Below are positions 34,038 to 43,404 of a DNA stretch of 64,000 nucleotides, piece by piece. A program made the position numbers and the translations under genes. Position 1 is the first letter of the stretch, and the number at the start of each line of letters is the position of its first letter. This stretch comes from an uncultured Arachnia sp. (lineage in GTDB: Bacteria; Actinomycetota; Actinomycetes; Propionibacteriales; Propionibacteriaceae), in contig CAKUBE010000010.1 of assembly GCA_934636715.1 (NCBI GenBank), positions 1 through 64,000 on the forward strand. Reading direction: 5' to 3'. Under the pieces are notes generated by a model, which was given only the letters and a program-made list of their open reading frames with translations, was not told the origin of the DNA and searched no databases.

Positions 34038-34604
34038 GTGACCTTGCCCCCCGAAGCCGCCCTCACCCTTCCTGCCGCGTTGGTTGCGGAGATCTCGGAG
34101 TGCGGGTTCTATCCGCGCCTCGTCGCGCAGACGGCGACGATGGGTCTCGGCGCGCAGAAGGCGCTCGACCACCTGGTGCAGCACGAGGCGACGTTCGCCA
34201 ACGGCGAGCTCCACCGCCATCTCACGGTCCTGATCCGCACGGAGACCCAGCTGCTGATCTGCCACGTCGACGAGGGCGAGAACGGCCGTTCCGAGGCCGT
34301 GGCCACCTCGGAGGTCGTGGCCCTCCGGGCCATCACGTCCGTCGCCGTCACCAGGGCGATGGCGGACCCGGAGCATCTGCTCGGGCTCACCGAGGCGTGG
34401 CTGTCCATCGTCTGGGGCGCGGCGCGGCGCATCGACCTGGGGCCTGCGGCCTGCGAGGACCCGCGCTGCGACGCCGACCACGGCTACACCGGTGTGCTGC
34501 AGCCCGACGACATCACCGTGCGGATGAGCCCGCAGGCCGACGGCGCGAAGAACGCCGTCAAGCTCGTGAGCTTCGGCATGCGGCTTCAGGGCGTGGTCGG
34601 CTGA
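34038..34604 (+). CDS. DUF5998 family protein
   Basis: A 188-aa protein of the actinobacterial DUF5998 family, with LVAEISECGFYPRLVAQTAT at the start, HHLTVLIRT-like ELHRHLTVLIRTETQLL and the CEDPRCDADHGYTGVL motif near residue 138. Function is unknown; some databases call it a cell-wall glycosyltransferase without visible support here. It begins at GTG 34038 with an imperfect hexamer CATGAT 6 nt upstream. Its stop overlaps the next start (TGATG), and the same order DUF5998-phosphodiesterase-GT4-thymidine kinase is seen in other actinobacteria. Confidence 0.75.
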   Translation: MTLPPEAALTLPAALVAEISECGFYPRLVAQTATMGLGAQKALDHLVQHEATFANGELHRHLTVLIRTETQLLICHVDEGENGRSEAVATSEVVALRAITSVAVTRAMADPEHLLGLTEAWLSIVWGAARRIDLGPAACEDPRCDADHGYTGVLQPDDITVRMSPQADGAKNAVKLVSFGMRLQGVVG

Positions 34605-35725
34605 TGAGCGCATCGTTCCTCGACCCGCGCTACCCGGACCTCGCCCTCAGCAACCTCCTGCCCAGCGTCGCCGCCCGCCTGAACGGCACCTTGCCGACGA
34701 TCCCGCTCCCCACGGCTGAGCGCTACGTCGTGCTGCTGGTCGACGGCCTCGGCTGGCACCAGCTCGTCGAGCACGTCGACCACGCCGAGACCATGGCGGC
34801 GCTGCTGCCGCGGGCCACGCGCCTGACGTGCGGCGCGCCGTCGACCACGGCGACCTCGCTCACCTCGCTCGGCTGCGGGCTGCCGCCCGGCGAACACGGG
34901 GTCGTCGGCTACAGCTTCCGCGAGCCCACCGTCGAGCGCGTCATCAACGCGCTGACGTGGGAGGGCGGCCCCGACGATGTCCCGGGCTTCGCGCAGGCCC
35001 GCACCGTCTTCGAGCGCCTGGCCGTGCAGGGCCATCAGAGTTCGGCCGTCACCCTCGCCCGGTTCGCCAACAGCGCCCTGACCCGGCTCGCCTTCGCCGG
35101 CACGACGCTCCTGCCCGTCACCGACGAGAGCAGCCTCGACCAGGTGGGCGGCCTCGTCGACGAGGCGCTCGGTCACAGCCGCGTCGTCTACTGCTACGAG
35201 CGGATGCTCGACCACACGGGCCACGGCTTCGGCGTCGGCTCCTGGCAGTGGATGGACCGCCTGGCCCAGGTCGACGACCTCGTCGCCCACCTCTCCGGCG
35301 CCCTGCCCGCCGACACCTGCCTGCTGGTCACCGGCGACCACGGCATGATCAACATCCCCGCGTCGTCGCGCCTCACGCTGGAGGACCAGCCGCGGCTCGC
35401 CGGCCACTCGGACGTCGGCGGCGAGCCGCGCTTCCGCCACGTCTACGGCGACGACCCCCGCGCGCTCGCCGCGGCCTGGCGCACCGTCCTCGGCGAGCGG
35501 GCCTCGGTGCTGCGCCGGGAGGAGGCGATCGACGCCGGCTGGTTCGGCCCGCTCGTGACGGGCCTCAGCGCGGCCCGCATCGGCGACGTCGTCGCCGCCA
35601 TGACGGAGGACTTCGCGGTGATGACGCGGCGCACCCCGGGCGAGTTCGGCCTGGTCGGCATGCACGGCTCGCTCACACCCGCGGAGATGGAGGTCCCCCT
35701 GCTCATGGTCGGCGGCGACTCATGA
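34604..35725 (+). CDS. Type I phosphodiesterase/nucleotide pyrophosphatase
   Basis: A 373-aa alkaline-phosphatase-superfamily hydrolase. The metal and nucleophile motifs are LLVDGLGWHQL near residue 44, the Thr nucleophile in GAPSTTATSLTSLG near 75, DHTGHGFGVGS near 205, TGDHGMINI near 245 and GMHGSLTPAEM near 354. It should cleave a phosphodiester or pyrophosphate bond in a nucleotide or nucleotide-sugar, but the substrate cannot be read. It is coupled to DUF5998 (TGATG) and to the GT4 gene (ATGA). Confidence 0.82.
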   Translation: MSASFLDPRYPDLALSNLLPSVAARLNGTLPTIPLPTAERYVVLLVDGLGWHQLVEHVDHAETMAALLPRATRLTCGAPSTTATSLTSLGCGLPPGEHGVVGYSFREPTVERVINALTWEGGPDDVPGFAQARTVFERLAVQGHQSSAVTLARFANSALTRLAFAGTTLLPVTDESSLDQVGGLVDEALGHSRVVYCYERMLDHTGHGFGVGSWQWMDRLAQVDDLVAHLSGALPADTCLLVTGDHGMINIPASSRLTLEDQPRLAGHSDVGGEPRFRHVYGDDPRALAAAWRTVLGERASVLRREEAIDAGWFGPLVTGLSAARIGDVVAAMTEDFAVMTRRTPGEFGLVGMHGSLTPAEMEVPLLMVGGDS

Positions 35726-36966
35726 CGGGACTCCGCATCGCGATCCTGATCGACGACTTCTTCCCCGCATCGGGCGGCATCGGCAGATCCGTCCAGACCC
35801 AGCTGGAGGAGATGACCGCGCTCGGTCACGAGGTCACGCTCATCGCGCCGGACAGGCACCTGGAGAAGCCGCGCCTGGGGCGCATCATCGAGTGCCCCAC
35901 CATCTACCTCGAGGGCACGCCGGCGCACCTCAGCATCCTGCACTGCACCGAGCGGCGGGCTCGGCTGATCAGCGACATCGCGCGCTTCGACGTCATCCAC
36001 TCGCAGACCGACCGCGGCGCGCTGGTCCTCGGCGCCCGCCTCGCGCGGCGTCAGGGGATCCCGCATCTGCACACCTTCCACGCCAACATCGCGGGCACGC
36101 ACAAGACCGTGCGCGGCTCGATCTTTGGCACCCTCAGCTACCAGGTGCTGGTGCTGCCCGCCCTCCGGACCGCCAGCGGGCGAACGGTGGAGCGCCCGCG
36201 ACTTCCCTCGGCGCACCACGAGACCGGCGGCCTCGCGGCGAGGACGGACTGGCGCTCGTTCGCCGAGATGGCCCAGCACGTCGACGCCTACTCCGTGCCG
36301 AGTCCCTTCATGCGCGACCTCATCGACGAGGCGGCCGGCCGCCCCCTGCCCAGCTACGTGGTGCCCACCGGCTACAACCGCGGCATGAAGCGCGCCATCA
36401 AGAAGGCGAAGAGGGAGCGGGCCGACCAGCGCGTCCGCTTCCTCGCCATCGGCCGGCTAGCCAAGGAGAAGCGCCTCGACGTTCTGATCAAGGCGTTCCG
36501 GCGGGCGAATCTCCCGGATGCGGAACTGGTCATTGTCGGCGACGGGGACCAGCGCGATGCGCTGAAGGCCCTGGCCAGGGGGGCGCACAACATCGACTTC
36601 CGCTGGCACCTTTCGTCGCTGGAGGCGATCGCCTACGAGCTGGTGAACGCCGACGCGCTGGCGCTCAGCTCGTACCGTTTCGAGTCCCAGGGTCTCGTGA
36701 TCACCGAGGCCGTCGCCGCCGGCCTCCCGGTCCTCTACTGCGACGACAGGCTCACGGTCGGCCTGTCGGAGGAGAGCGCGCTGCACGTCGAGCCGGACGT
36801 CTCGTCGATGGCCCGCGGGTTCCGCGCCTTGATGGATGCGAGACGCCGAAGTGCGATGTCGGAGGCGTCTGCCAGACTGCTGCCCGACCTCGGCCCCGAG
36901 CGCACCGCGGAGCGCTACGTCGAGGCCTACCGTGACCTGATCAACCGAGAGGCAACGCGTGGCTGA
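35722..36966 (+). CDS. GT4-family glycosyltransferase
   Basis: A 414-aa GT-B glycosyltransferase. The N-terminal Rossmann half begins IAILIDDFFPASGGIGRSVQ and has HTFHANIAGTHKTVRG; the C-terminal half has VRFLAIGRLAKEKRLDVLIKA, LVIVGDGDQ and the donor-binding FESQGLVITEAVAAGLPVL with the ExxxxxxxE pattern. It is predicted to transfer a sugar from a nucleotide donor to a lipid or polymer at the inner membrane face. A basic insertion of about 40 residues follows the acceptor region. It overlaps the phosphodiesterase (ATGA) and runs 8 nt into thymidine kinase. Confidence 0.85.
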   Translation: MTGLRIAILIDDFFPASGGIGRSVQTQLEEMTALGHEVTLIAPDRHLEKPRLGRIIECPTIYLEGTPAHLSILHCTERRARLISDIARFDVIHSQTDRGALVLGARLARRQGIPHLHTFHANIAGTHKTVRGSIFGTLSYQVLVLPALRTASGRTVERPRLPSAHHETGGLAARTDWRSFAEMAQHVDAYSVPSPFMRDLIDEAAGRPLPSYVVPTGYNRGMKRAIKKAKRERADQRVRFLAIGRLAKEKRLDVLIKAFRRANLPDAELVIVGDGDQRDALKALARGAHNIDFRWHLSSLEAIAYELVNADALALSSYRFESQGLVITEAVAAGLPVLYCDDRLTVGLSEESALHVEPDVSSMARGFRALMDARRRSAMSEASARLLPDLGPERTAERYVEAYRDLINREATRG

Positions 36967-37618
36967 GCTCGTCTTCCACACCGGCCCCATGGACTGCGGC
37001 AAGTCGACGCTCGCTCTGCAGCTCGATTACACCCAGTCGACGCACGGCAGGAAGGGCCGGGTGTTCACCTCGCAGGACCGCGCCGGATCCGGCGTCATCA
37101 CGTCGCGGCTGGGGTTGAGCGCGCAGGCCGTGGAGGTCGACGAGTCGTTCGACTTCTGGCGCTATGTGATCGGCCAACTCACCGGCGGCCAGCGGGTCGA
37201 CTACATCGTGTGCGACGAGGCCCAGTTCTACACCCGCGACCAGATCGACCAGCTCGCCCGCATCGTCGACGAACTCCAGCTCGACGTCTACGCGTTCGGC
37301 ATCCTCGCCGACTTCCGCACCACGCTCTTCCCCGGATCCCAGCGCCTCGTGGAGCTCGCGGACCGCGTCGAGACGTTGCCGATCGGCCCGCTCTGCTGGT
37401 GCGGGGCCCGGGGCACCCACAACGCGCGGACCGTCGACGGGATGATGGTCACCGAGGGCTCGCAGGTCGTCGTCGGCGACACCGACGGCGGGGGAGAGGT
37501 GCGCTACGAGGTGCTGTGCCGCGCGCACCACCGTCGGCGCATGACCGCGTTCCGCGCGAAGGCGACGCTCTCGCCGGACCCGCTGCCGTTCGGCCAGGAG
37601 GACGCCTTCTCGGGGTAG
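36959..37618 (+). CDS. tdk: Thymidine kinase
   Basis: A 219-aa type II thymidine kinase, phosphorylating thymidine in the salvage pathway. The P-loop is GPMDCGKST near residue 9, DEAQF near 88 supplies the catalytic Glu, and the zinc site reads CWCGARGTHNAR and, later, YEVLCRAHHR. It begins at GTG 36959 inside the GT4 gene (8-nt overlap) and is the last member of a four-gene coupled series. The linkage to an unrelated glycosyltransferase is known from other actinobacteria and has no clear biochemical reason. Confidence 0.93.
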   Translation: MAELVFHTGPMDCGKSTLALQLDYTQSTHGRKGRVFTSQDRAGSGVITSRLGLSAQAVEVDESFDFWRYVIGQLTGGQRVDYIVCDEAQFYTRDQIDQLARIVDELQLDVYAFGILADFRTTLFPGSQRLVELADRVETLPIGPLCWCGARGTHNARTVDGMMVTEGSQVVVGDTDGGGEVRYEVLCRAHHRRRMTAFRAKATLSPDPLPFGQEDAFSG

Positions 37619-37621
37619 CCT
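37616..37621 (+). promoter_or_regulatory. -10-like hexamer, leaderless start for ydeP-like gene
   Basis: TAGCCT covers the thymidine kinase stop codon and ends 7 nt before ATG 37629. The molybdoenzyme gene can therefore be transcribed independently of the upstream series. Confidence 0.45.
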
Positions 37622-37628
37622 TCCGCTT

Positions 37629-39827
37629 ATGGAAAGGTCACTGAGGGTAGGCAAGCCGAAGAAGGCCGCTGCCGGGCTGCCCGGGGTCGTGCACGCGATG
37701 GACTTCGCGATCCGCGAAGGCGCGCTGCTGCCCCTGCTCAAGGTGAACCAGACCGACGGCTTCGACTGCCCCGGCTGCGCCTGGCCGGACCCCGAGAAGC
37801 GCCACGTCGCCGAGTTCTGCGAGAACGGCGTCAAGGCCGTCGCGGAGGAGACGACCCACCGTCGCTGCGGCCCGGAGTTCTTCGCCGCGCACCCGATCCC
37901 GGACCTGCGCGGGCAGACCGACCACTGGCTCGGCCGCCAGGGCAGGCTGACGACGCCGATGCACCTGCGCGCGGGATCGGCCGTCTACGAGCCGGTGACC
38001 TGGGAGTACGCGCTGGATCTCATCGCCGGGAAGCTCCGCGAGATCTCCCCGGAGCAGGCCGTGTTCTACACCTCGGGCCGGACGAGCAACGAGGCGGCGT
38101 TCCTCTACCAGCTGCTCGCGCGCCGGCTCGGCACCAACAACCTGCCGGACTGCTCGAACATGTGTCACGAGTCCTCCGGCAGCGCGCTGACCGAGACCAT
38201 CGGGATCGGCAAGGGGACCGTCACCCTCACCGACGTCGAGACCTCGGACCTCATCCTGATCAACGGGCAGAACCCGGGGACGAACCACCCGCGCATGCTG
38301 AACGCGCTGGAGAAGGCGAAGGCGCACGGCGGGAGGATCGTCGCGGTCAACCCGTTGCCGGAGGCGGGGCTGATCAGGTTCAAGAACCCGCAGTCGGTGC
38401 GCGCGCTGGCCGGCGTGCCGTTGGCCGACGAGTACTGCCAGATCCGCGTGAACGGCGACCTCGCCTTCTTCCGGGCGCTGAACCGGATCCTCGTCGACCG
38501 CGACGCCGTCGACCACGAGTTCATCGCCACCCACTGCGCCGGCTACGACGACTACCTGGCCCAGCTCGAGGTCGACCGCGCCGAGACCGAGTTCGCGACC
38601 GGCCTGGAGTGGGCCCAGATCGAGCGCGTCGCCGACATGGTGTGCGCGGCCGAGTCCGCGATCGTGTGCTGGGCCATGGGCCTGACGCAGCACAAGAACT
38701 CCGTGCCCACCATCAAGGAGATCGTCAACTTCCTCCTGCTGCGCGGAAACATCGGCCGCCCCGGGGCCGGCGCCTGCCCGGTCCGCGGCCACTCCAACGT
38801 CCAGGGCGACCGCACCGTCGGGATCTACGAGAAGCCCCCGCGCGCCTTCACCGACAGCCTCTCGCGCGTCTTCGGTTTCGAGGCGCCGACGGAGCCCGGC
38901 TACGACGTCGTCGACGCCATCCGGGCCATGCGCGACGGCAAGGTCCGCCTCTTCATGGGCATGGGCGGCAACTTCGTCCGCGCGACGCCGGACTCGGTGG
39001 TCACAGAGGAGGCGCTCGCGAACGTCGACCTCACCGTTCAGGTCTCCACGAAACTCAACGGCTCCCACGCCTTCACCGGGCGCGAGGCGCTGATCCTTCC
39101 GACGCTGGGCCGCACCGACGCCGACCTCCAGGCCACCGGTCCCCAGGACGTCACCGTCGAGGACTCCATGGGCATGGTGCATGCCTCCCGCGGCCGCGGG
39201 GACTTCCCCGGCGTGCTGTCAGAGGTGGCCATCGTGACCGAGCTCGGCCGACGGGTGTTCGCCGACGACTACTGGGACGAGTTCCGCGCCGACTACAGCC
39301 TGATCCGCGACAAGATCGCCGCGACCATCCCGGGCTTCGAGGACTACAACGCACGCGTCGCGCACCCGGGAGGGTTCGCCCTGCCGAACGGCCCGCGCGA
39401 GCGCCGGTTCACCACGCCGTCGGGCAAGGCGCACTTCACCCGCAACCCGCTGACTGTTCTGCGCACGCCGCCGGGCCACCTGATCCTGCAGACCGTCCGC
39501 AGCCACGACCAGTACAACACCACCATCTACGGCCTCGACGACCGTTACCGCGGCATCAAGGGCGGCCGGAAGGTCGTGTTCGTCCATCCCGACGACCTCG
39601 CCGCGCTCGGCCTGCCCGACGGCGCGCAGGTGACGCTGGTCTCGGTGCACGAGTCGGGGGAGCGGCGCGCTCCGGGGTTCCGGATCGTCGCCTACGACAC
39701 CGCGCGCGGGTGCGCTGCCGCCTACTTCCCGGAGACCAACATCCTCGTCCCGCTGGACTCGGTGGCCGACACGTCGCAGACCCCCACCTCCAAGTCGATC
39801 ATCGTGCGCCTGGAACGCGAGGACTGA
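37629..39827 (+). CDS. ydeP: FdhF/YdeP-family molybdopterin oxidoreductase
   Basis: A 732-aa soluble oxidoreductase with a molybdopterin cofactor. The N-terminus has FDCPGCAWPDP (Cys47, Cys50), then SGRTSNEAAFLYQLLAR, LINGQNPGTNHPRMLNAL, NIGRPGAGACPVRGHSNVQG and, at the C-terminus, the cofactor-binding QTVRSHDQYNTTIYG. This is the YdeP branch of the formate-dehydrogenase superfamily, linked to acid resistance in E. coli; its substrate is unknown. It lacks a Tat signal, so it is cytoplasmic. The fdhD gene follows immediately (TGA then GTG, no gap). Confidence 0.9.
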   Translation: MERSLRVGKPKKAAAGLPGVVHAMDFAIREGALLPLLKVNQTDGFDCPGCAWPDPEKRHVAEFCENGVKAVAEETTHRRCGPEFFAAHPIPDLRGQTDHWLGRQGRLTTPMHLRAGSAVYEPVTWEYALDLIAGKLREISPEQAVFYTSGRTSNEAAFLYQLLARRLGTNNLPDCSNMCHESSGSALTETIGIGKGTVTLTDVETSDLILINGQNPGTNHPRMLNALEKAKAHGGRIVAVNPLPEAGLIRFKNPQSVRALAGVPLADEYCQIRVNGDLAFFRALNRILVDRDAVDHEFIATHCAGYDDYLAQLEVDRAETEFATGLEWAQIERVADMVCAAESAIVCWAMGLTQHKNSVPTIKEIVNFLLLRGNIGRPGAGACPVRGHSNVQGDRTVGIYEKPPRAFTDSLSRVFGFEAPTEPGYDVVDAIRAMRDGKVRLFMGMGGNFVRATPDSVVTEEALANVDLTVQVSTKLNGSHAFTGREALILPTLGRTDADLQATGPQDVTVEDSMGMVHASRGRGDFPGVLSEVAIVTELGRRVFADDYWDEFRADYSLIRDKIAATIPGFEDYNARVAHPGGFALPNGPRERRFTTPSGKAHFTRNPLTVLRTPPGHLILQTVRSHDQYNTTIYGLDDRYRGIKGGRKVVFVHPDDLAALGLPDGAQVTLVSVHESGERRAPGFRIVAYDTARGCAAAYFPETNILVPLDSVADTSQTPTSKSIIVRLERED

Positions 39828-40685
39828 GTGGGCCGCATCACCGTCAACCGCCCCGTCACCCGCTTCACCGTCGGCGACGACGCGGGCGTCACCCGCAGGC
39901 CGGACGCGCTCGTCGCCGAGGAGCCGCTGGAGATCCGTCTCGGCGGCACGCCCCTGGCCGTCACCATGCGGACGCCCGGCGACGACGTCCACCTCGCCCA
40001 CGGCTTCCTGCTCACCGAGGGCGTCATCTCCGGCCCCGAGGACGTGCGGGCGGCGATGTACTGCGCGGGCTCCGTCATGGACGACGATTCGGGGCAGCAG
40101 CGCAACACCTACAACGTCCTCGAGCTGCGCCTCTCCGACGGCGTGGCCCCGCCCGTCGTGGACCCCACCCGGAACTTCTACACCACCTCATCGTGCGGGG
40201 TGTGCGGGAAGGCGAGCATCGAGGCCATCGAGCAGCAGACCCGGTGGCCGGTCGCCGCCGATGCGGTCCGCCTCGATCCCGAGGTCGTGGTGCGGCTCCC
40301 GGAGCTCCTGCGGGAGGGCCAGCGGGCGTTCGCGCGGACGGGTGGCCTCCACGCCGCGGGGCTTTTCACCGCCGACGGCACGCTGCTGCGCATCGCCGAG
40401 GACGTCGGACGCCACAACGCGGTCGACAAGGTCATCGGGTGGGCGCTCTTGAGTGGGCTCCTCCCCGCGAGGGGATGTGTGCTCGTCGTCTCCGGGCGCG
40501 CGAGCTTCGAGCTGACGCAGAAGGCGCTGATGGCCGGCATCCCCGCGTTGGCCGCGGTCTCCGCGCCGTCGTCGCTCGCGGTGGAACTGGCGGAGTCGGC
40601 GGGCATGACGCTGCTGGGCTTCGTCCGTTCCCCGTCGTTCAACGCCTATGCCGGCGCCGAGCGCCTGGGGGCGGAGCGGGGTTAA
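39828..40685 (+). CDS. fdhD: Sulfurtransferase FdhD
   Basis: A 285-aa accessory protein that moves sulphur from a cysteine desulphurase to the molybdenum cofactor of formate-dehydrogenase-type enzymes. The reactive pair is Cys123-Cys126 in SSCGVCGK; other motifs are EEPLEIRL, HLAHGFLLTEGVI and EDVGRHNAVDKVIG near 186, which binds the cofactor. It starts at GTG 39828 directly after the molybdoenzyme's stop. It is strong evidence that the upstream protein really carries a sulphurated molybdenum cofactor. Confidence 0.95.
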   Translation: MGRITVNRPVTRFTVGDDAGVTRRPDALVAEEPLEIRLGGTPLAVTMRTPGDDVHLAHGFLLTEGVISGPEDVRAAMYCAGSVMDDDSGQQRNTYNVLELRLSDGVAPPVVDPTRNFYTTSSCGVCGKASIEAIEQQTRWPVAADAVRLDPEVVVRLPELLREGQRAFARTGGLHAAGLFTADGTLLRIAEDVGRHNAVDKVIGWALLSGLLPARGCVLVVSGRASFELTQKALMAGIPALAAVSAPSSLAVELAESAGMTLLGFVRSPSFNAYAGAERLGAERG

Positions 40686-40694
40686 GCGCGATCT

Positions 40695-41579
40695 CTACGT
40701 CGTGGGGCCGCCGAACATGATCTCGTCCCATGACGGGATCGAGGCGCGCTTCTTGCGTCCGCGCGGCTTCGGAGCGGGGGCGGGCTCGTCGGTCTCCACG
40801 AGCGCCTCCTGGGCAGGCTCGACGACCGGCTCGGGATCCGCGGCGACGGGCTCCTCCGACGGCGCCGCCACCACCTCCGTGATCTCTTCCTCCTCGAACA
40901 CGTCGGTCGTGGTCTCCAGGGCCGTGTCGGCGGGGGCGTCGTAGATGCCGGTGTAGATGCGCACCGAGTCCTCGCTGATCCCGCTCAGCATGTCGTAGAG
41001 GCGGTCCAGCTGGGAGGTGTCCTCGTTGCCGTCGTGCATGAGGTCGGAGACGGGGACCTCGCCGCCCGGGGCCTCGGGGGTGGGCTCGGCGATCGCGCGG
41101 ACCAGGGCGAGCTCGTCGTTGAGGTCGACGGTGTTCTCCTCCTCGGGGCGCGCGCCCACCTGCTCCTCGCCGATCATCCAGCGGGCGTCCGTGTTGTCGG
41201 CGACGGAGAACCGGCCCTTGGCGTCGAACACGAACTCGCCCTTGCGCTCCTCGATCTCGCTCGGCAGGGTGGCGACGACGCGCCACTTGAGGTTGTCCTG
41301 GCGCCACGCGTCCCAGGTGACCTGGTCGTCGTCGATGCCGCGGGCGCGCAGGCGCTGCGCGATGAGGTCGCCCAGTTTGCGATGGCTGCCCGTCTCGCCC
41401 CGGCGGCGGACGGTCGCGGTGCGCGCGGAGGCCGCGATGTGCTCGCGCTCGGCCATCACGGGGCCGGCGAAGGCCTCGACACGGGCGGCGTCGAGGCCGG
41501 ACTCGCTCACGATGTCGGCGACGGACGCGCCCGAGCGGACGCGCGCCTGAATCTCCCGGGGAGAGAATGCGTTTTCCAT
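40695..41579 (-). CDS. sepH: Septation protein SepH
   Basis: A 294-aa protein matching SepH, which binds FtsZ and stimulates Z-ring assembly in actinobacteria. The N-terminal DUF3071 region has a helix-turn-helix part (SVADIVSESGLDAARVEAFAG, then WRQDNLKWRVVA), and the C-terminus is a long acidic linker ending in the conserved IPSWDEIMFG motif. The stop faces fdhD; ATG 41579 has GAGGAACC upstream. It is divergent from the DUF4193 gene. Confidence 0.9.
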   Translation of the reverse strand: MENAFSPREIQARVRSGASVADIVSESGLDAARVEAFAGPVMAEREHIAASARTATVRRRGETGSHRKLGDLIAQRLRARGIDDDQVTWDAWRQDNLKWRVVATLPSEIEERKGEFVFDAKGRFSVADNTDARWMIGEEQVGARPEEENTVDLNDELALVRAIAEPTPEAPGGEVPVSDLMHDGNEDTSQLDRLYDMLSGISEDSVRIYTGIYDAPADTALETTTDVFEEEEITEVVAAPSEEPVAADPEPVVEPAQEALVETDEPAPAPKPRGRKKRASIPSWDEIMFGGPTT

Positions 41580-41700
41580 GGTTCCTCGTCCGTCGACCTA
41601 GAGCAGTTCGCGCCAAACTTACCAGCGCTGATGGGCGAGTCGTGGCACGCGCTTGACTCACCAGGCACAATGGGCGCCCGGGGGAGCGCGGCCCCGTGGG

Positions 41701-41715
41701 CATGTGGTACACATG
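41701..41715. promoter_or_regulatory. Short palindrome upstream of DUF4193 gene
   Basis: CATGTG-GTA-CACATG is a perfect 6-bp inverted repeat lying 31 bp before ATG 41746. It may be an operator or overlap the promoter; no regulator is known. Confidence 0.35.
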
Positions 41716-41745
41716 TCGCTCCGCGGCGAGAAAGGAAGCGACCGG

Positions 41746-42042
41746 ATGGCAACCGATTACGATGCACCCCGCAAGTCCGAAGAGGAGATGAGCGAGGACT
41801 CCCTCGAGGAGTTGAAGTCGCGTCGCAACGACAAGAATTCGGGCAAGGTCGACGAGGACGAGGTCGAGGCGGCCGAGTCGTTCGAGCTGCCCGGCGCCGA
41901 CCTCTCGCACGAGGAACTCACTGTCCGGGTGCTGCCCCGTCAGGCCAACGAGTTCACGTGCGCCTCATGCTTCCTCGTGAAGTCCATGTCCCAGCTTGCC
42001 GAGACGAAGGGCGACCTGAAGTACTGCGTCGACTGCGTCTAA
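41746..42042 (+). CDS. DUF4193 zinc-ribbon protein
   Basis: A 98-aa acidic protein of the actinobacterial DUF4193 family. The N-terminus (MATDYDAPRKSEEEMSEDS) is charged, and the C-terminus carries CASCFLVKSMSQL...YCVDCV, a four-cysteine zinc ribbon. The family has no established function, although it is widespread and strongly conserved. ATG 41746 has AAAGGAAG upstream. The next sequence is a pair of decayed repeat copies. Confidence 0.85.
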   Translation: MATDYDAPRKSEEEMSEDSLEELKSRRNDKNSGKVDEDEVEAAESFELPGADLSHEELTVRVLPRQANEFTCASCFLVKSMSQLAETKGDLKYCVDCV

Positions 42043-42050
42043 AACCCCGC

Positions 42051-42138
42051 TCCTTGAGCCGTGCACCCGGCGCGAAGCCTCGCCGCGTGTCGCGCCGTGC
42101 TGAGCCGACGCGCGAGCGAAGCCACCGTCGTGTCGAAG
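42051..42138 (+). repeat. Two decayed GGTTGAGCC-family copies
   Basis: CTTGAGCCGTGCACCCGGCG...CGTGTCGCGCC is followed by GTGCTGAGCCGACGCG...GTCGTGTCGAAG. Both keep the outline of the repeat but with several mismatches, suggesting old copies. They fill the gap between the convergent stops of the DUF4193 and DUF4235 genes. Confidence 0.55.
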
Positions 42139-42149
42139 TAAAAGGTCGG

Positions 42150-42443
42150 TCAGATATCCAGCTTGTTGCGCAGCCGGCCCGGCGAGGCGTGATCGAAGTT
42201 CGCCATCCACCGCTTCGACATGAAGCGGTTCATGGCGAGTTGCGAGATGCCGACGCCGAGCCCGCTGGCGACGGCCCAGATGAGGGCCTGCGTGAGCGGG
42301 GTCTCGGGATCGTTCGGATCCGGCGGATTGTGGCCCGTCGACGCGATCCACGCCTGTGTCACGAGCTTCTGCGCCACGATCGTCGTCGCCGCCCCGAGGA
42401 GGCCGGCGTAGACCTTCCACATCAGCTTCTCTGTCATCGCCAT
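42150..42443 (-). CDS. DUF4235 membrane protein
   Basis: A 97-aa protein with two predicted membrane segments (LMWKVYAGLLGAATTIVAQK and ALIWAVASGLGVGISQLAMN) separated by a short loop PPDPNDPETPLTQ, which is the DUF4235 pattern. Function is unknown. ATG 42443 is chosen because GGAAGGA lies 6 nt upstream. Confidence 0.8.
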   Translation of the reverse strand: MAMTEKLMWKVYAGLLGAATTIVAQKLVTQAWIASTGHNPPDPNDPETPLTQALIWAVASGLGVGISQLAMNRFMSKRWMANFDHASPGRLRNKLDI

Positions 42444-42490
42444 GTCGGTCGGGTCCTTCCTTCGGTGAACCCCCATTATGCCCACGCCGA

Positions 42491-42496
42491 TAGGCT
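42491..42496 (+). promoter_or_regulatory. -10-like hexamer, leaderless start for DUF3093 gene
   Basis: TAGGCT ends 6 nt before GTG 42503, the first gene of the DUF3093-dut-DUF3710-OB-fold operon. Confidence 0.5.
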
Positions 42497-42502
42497 GAGC
42501 AC

Positions 42503-42949
42503 GTGACCTTCTCCGAACGACTGCATCTGCCGTGGTGGTGGTGGCTCGTCGGTCTGCTCTTCGTCGGCGGCGTCGCCATCGCCGTGCTCGCGTACGTCCC
42601 GCCCGCCGTCGGCATCACCACCTGTGTACTCGCCCTCGGCGGCGTGGCGGCGCTGCTGGCCAGTTACGGCAGCGCGGCCGTGGTCGTCGACGGCGCGGGG
42701 CTGCGGGCCGGCAGGAACAGCGTCGAGCCCGAGTACCTCGGCCCGGCCACCGCCTACGAGGGCGACGACGCCCGGCAGGCCCTCGGCCCCGGTGCCGACT
42801 CCCGCGCGTTCCTGTTCACGCGCCCCTTCCTCACCTCGGTCGTGCGCGTCGACCTCCACGACCCGGCGGATCCCCACCCCTACTGGCTGATCAGCACGCG
42901 GCGCCCCCGGGAGCTGGCCGCCGCGCTGGAGGAGGTCCGAACCAGATGA
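42503..42949 (+). CDS. DUF3093 membrane protein
   Basis: A 148-aa protein with two membrane helices near the start ([20 protein letters not shown], then a second from about 40) and a soluble domain including [16 protein letters not shown] at the end, the DUF3093 pattern. No function is known. It starts at GTG 42503 and overlaps dut by 4 nt (ATGA). The same gene pair occurs in M. tuberculosis as Rv2698-dut (by memory). Confidence 0.82.
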   Translation: MTFSERLHLPWWWWLVGLLFVGGVAIAVLAYVPPAVGITTCVLALGGVAALLASYGSAAVVVDGAGLRAGRNSVEPEYLGPATAYEGDDARQALGPGADSRAFLFTRPFLTSVVRVDLHDPADPHPYWLISTRRPRELAAALEEVRTR

Positions 42950-43404
42950 GACTGCCAACCGTCGCCGACGACGGCCACCTGCCGCGCTACGCCCGTCCGG
43001 GCGACGCCGGCGCAGACCTGATCGCCGCCGAGGATGTGTCCTTGGAGCCGGGGGACCGGAAGCTCGTCGGCACGGGCGTGCGGGTCGCGATCCCGGAGGG
43101 ACACGTCGGCCTCGTCACCCCCCGCTCAGGGCTCGCGGCGCGCACCGGGCTCAGCATCGTCAACGCCCCGGGGGTCATCGATTCGGGCTATCGGGGTGAG
43201 ATCAAGGTGTGCCTGGTCAACCTCGATCCGGGGGTCCCGATCACGCTGTCCGCGGGCGACCGGGTCGCCCAGCTGGTGATCATGCCCTTCGTGACCGCCG
43301 AGTTCGTGCCCGTCGACGGCCTCGATGACACAGCTCGGGGCGCGGGTGGCTATGGTTCTACGGGCGGATTCGCCCGCCGAGATGAGGATGAGGGACCCCA
43401 GTGA
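42946..43404 (+). CDS. dut: dUTP diphosphatase
   Basis: A 152-aa trimeric dUTPase, hydrolysing dUTP to dUMP to keep uracil out of DNA. All five motifs are present: RPGDAGADL (1), PRSGLA (2), [11 protein letters not shown] (3), GDRVAQLVI (4) and [10 protein letters not shown] (5). It overlaps the genes on both sides by 4 nt. Confidence 0.95.
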   Translation: MRLPTVADDGHLPRYARPGDAGADLIAAEDVSLEPGDRKLVGTGVRVAIPEGHVGLVTPRSGLAARTGLSIVNAPGVIDSGYRGEIKVCLVNLDPGVPITLSAGDRVAQLVIMPFVTAEFVPVDGLDDTARGAGGYGSTGGFARRDEDEGPQ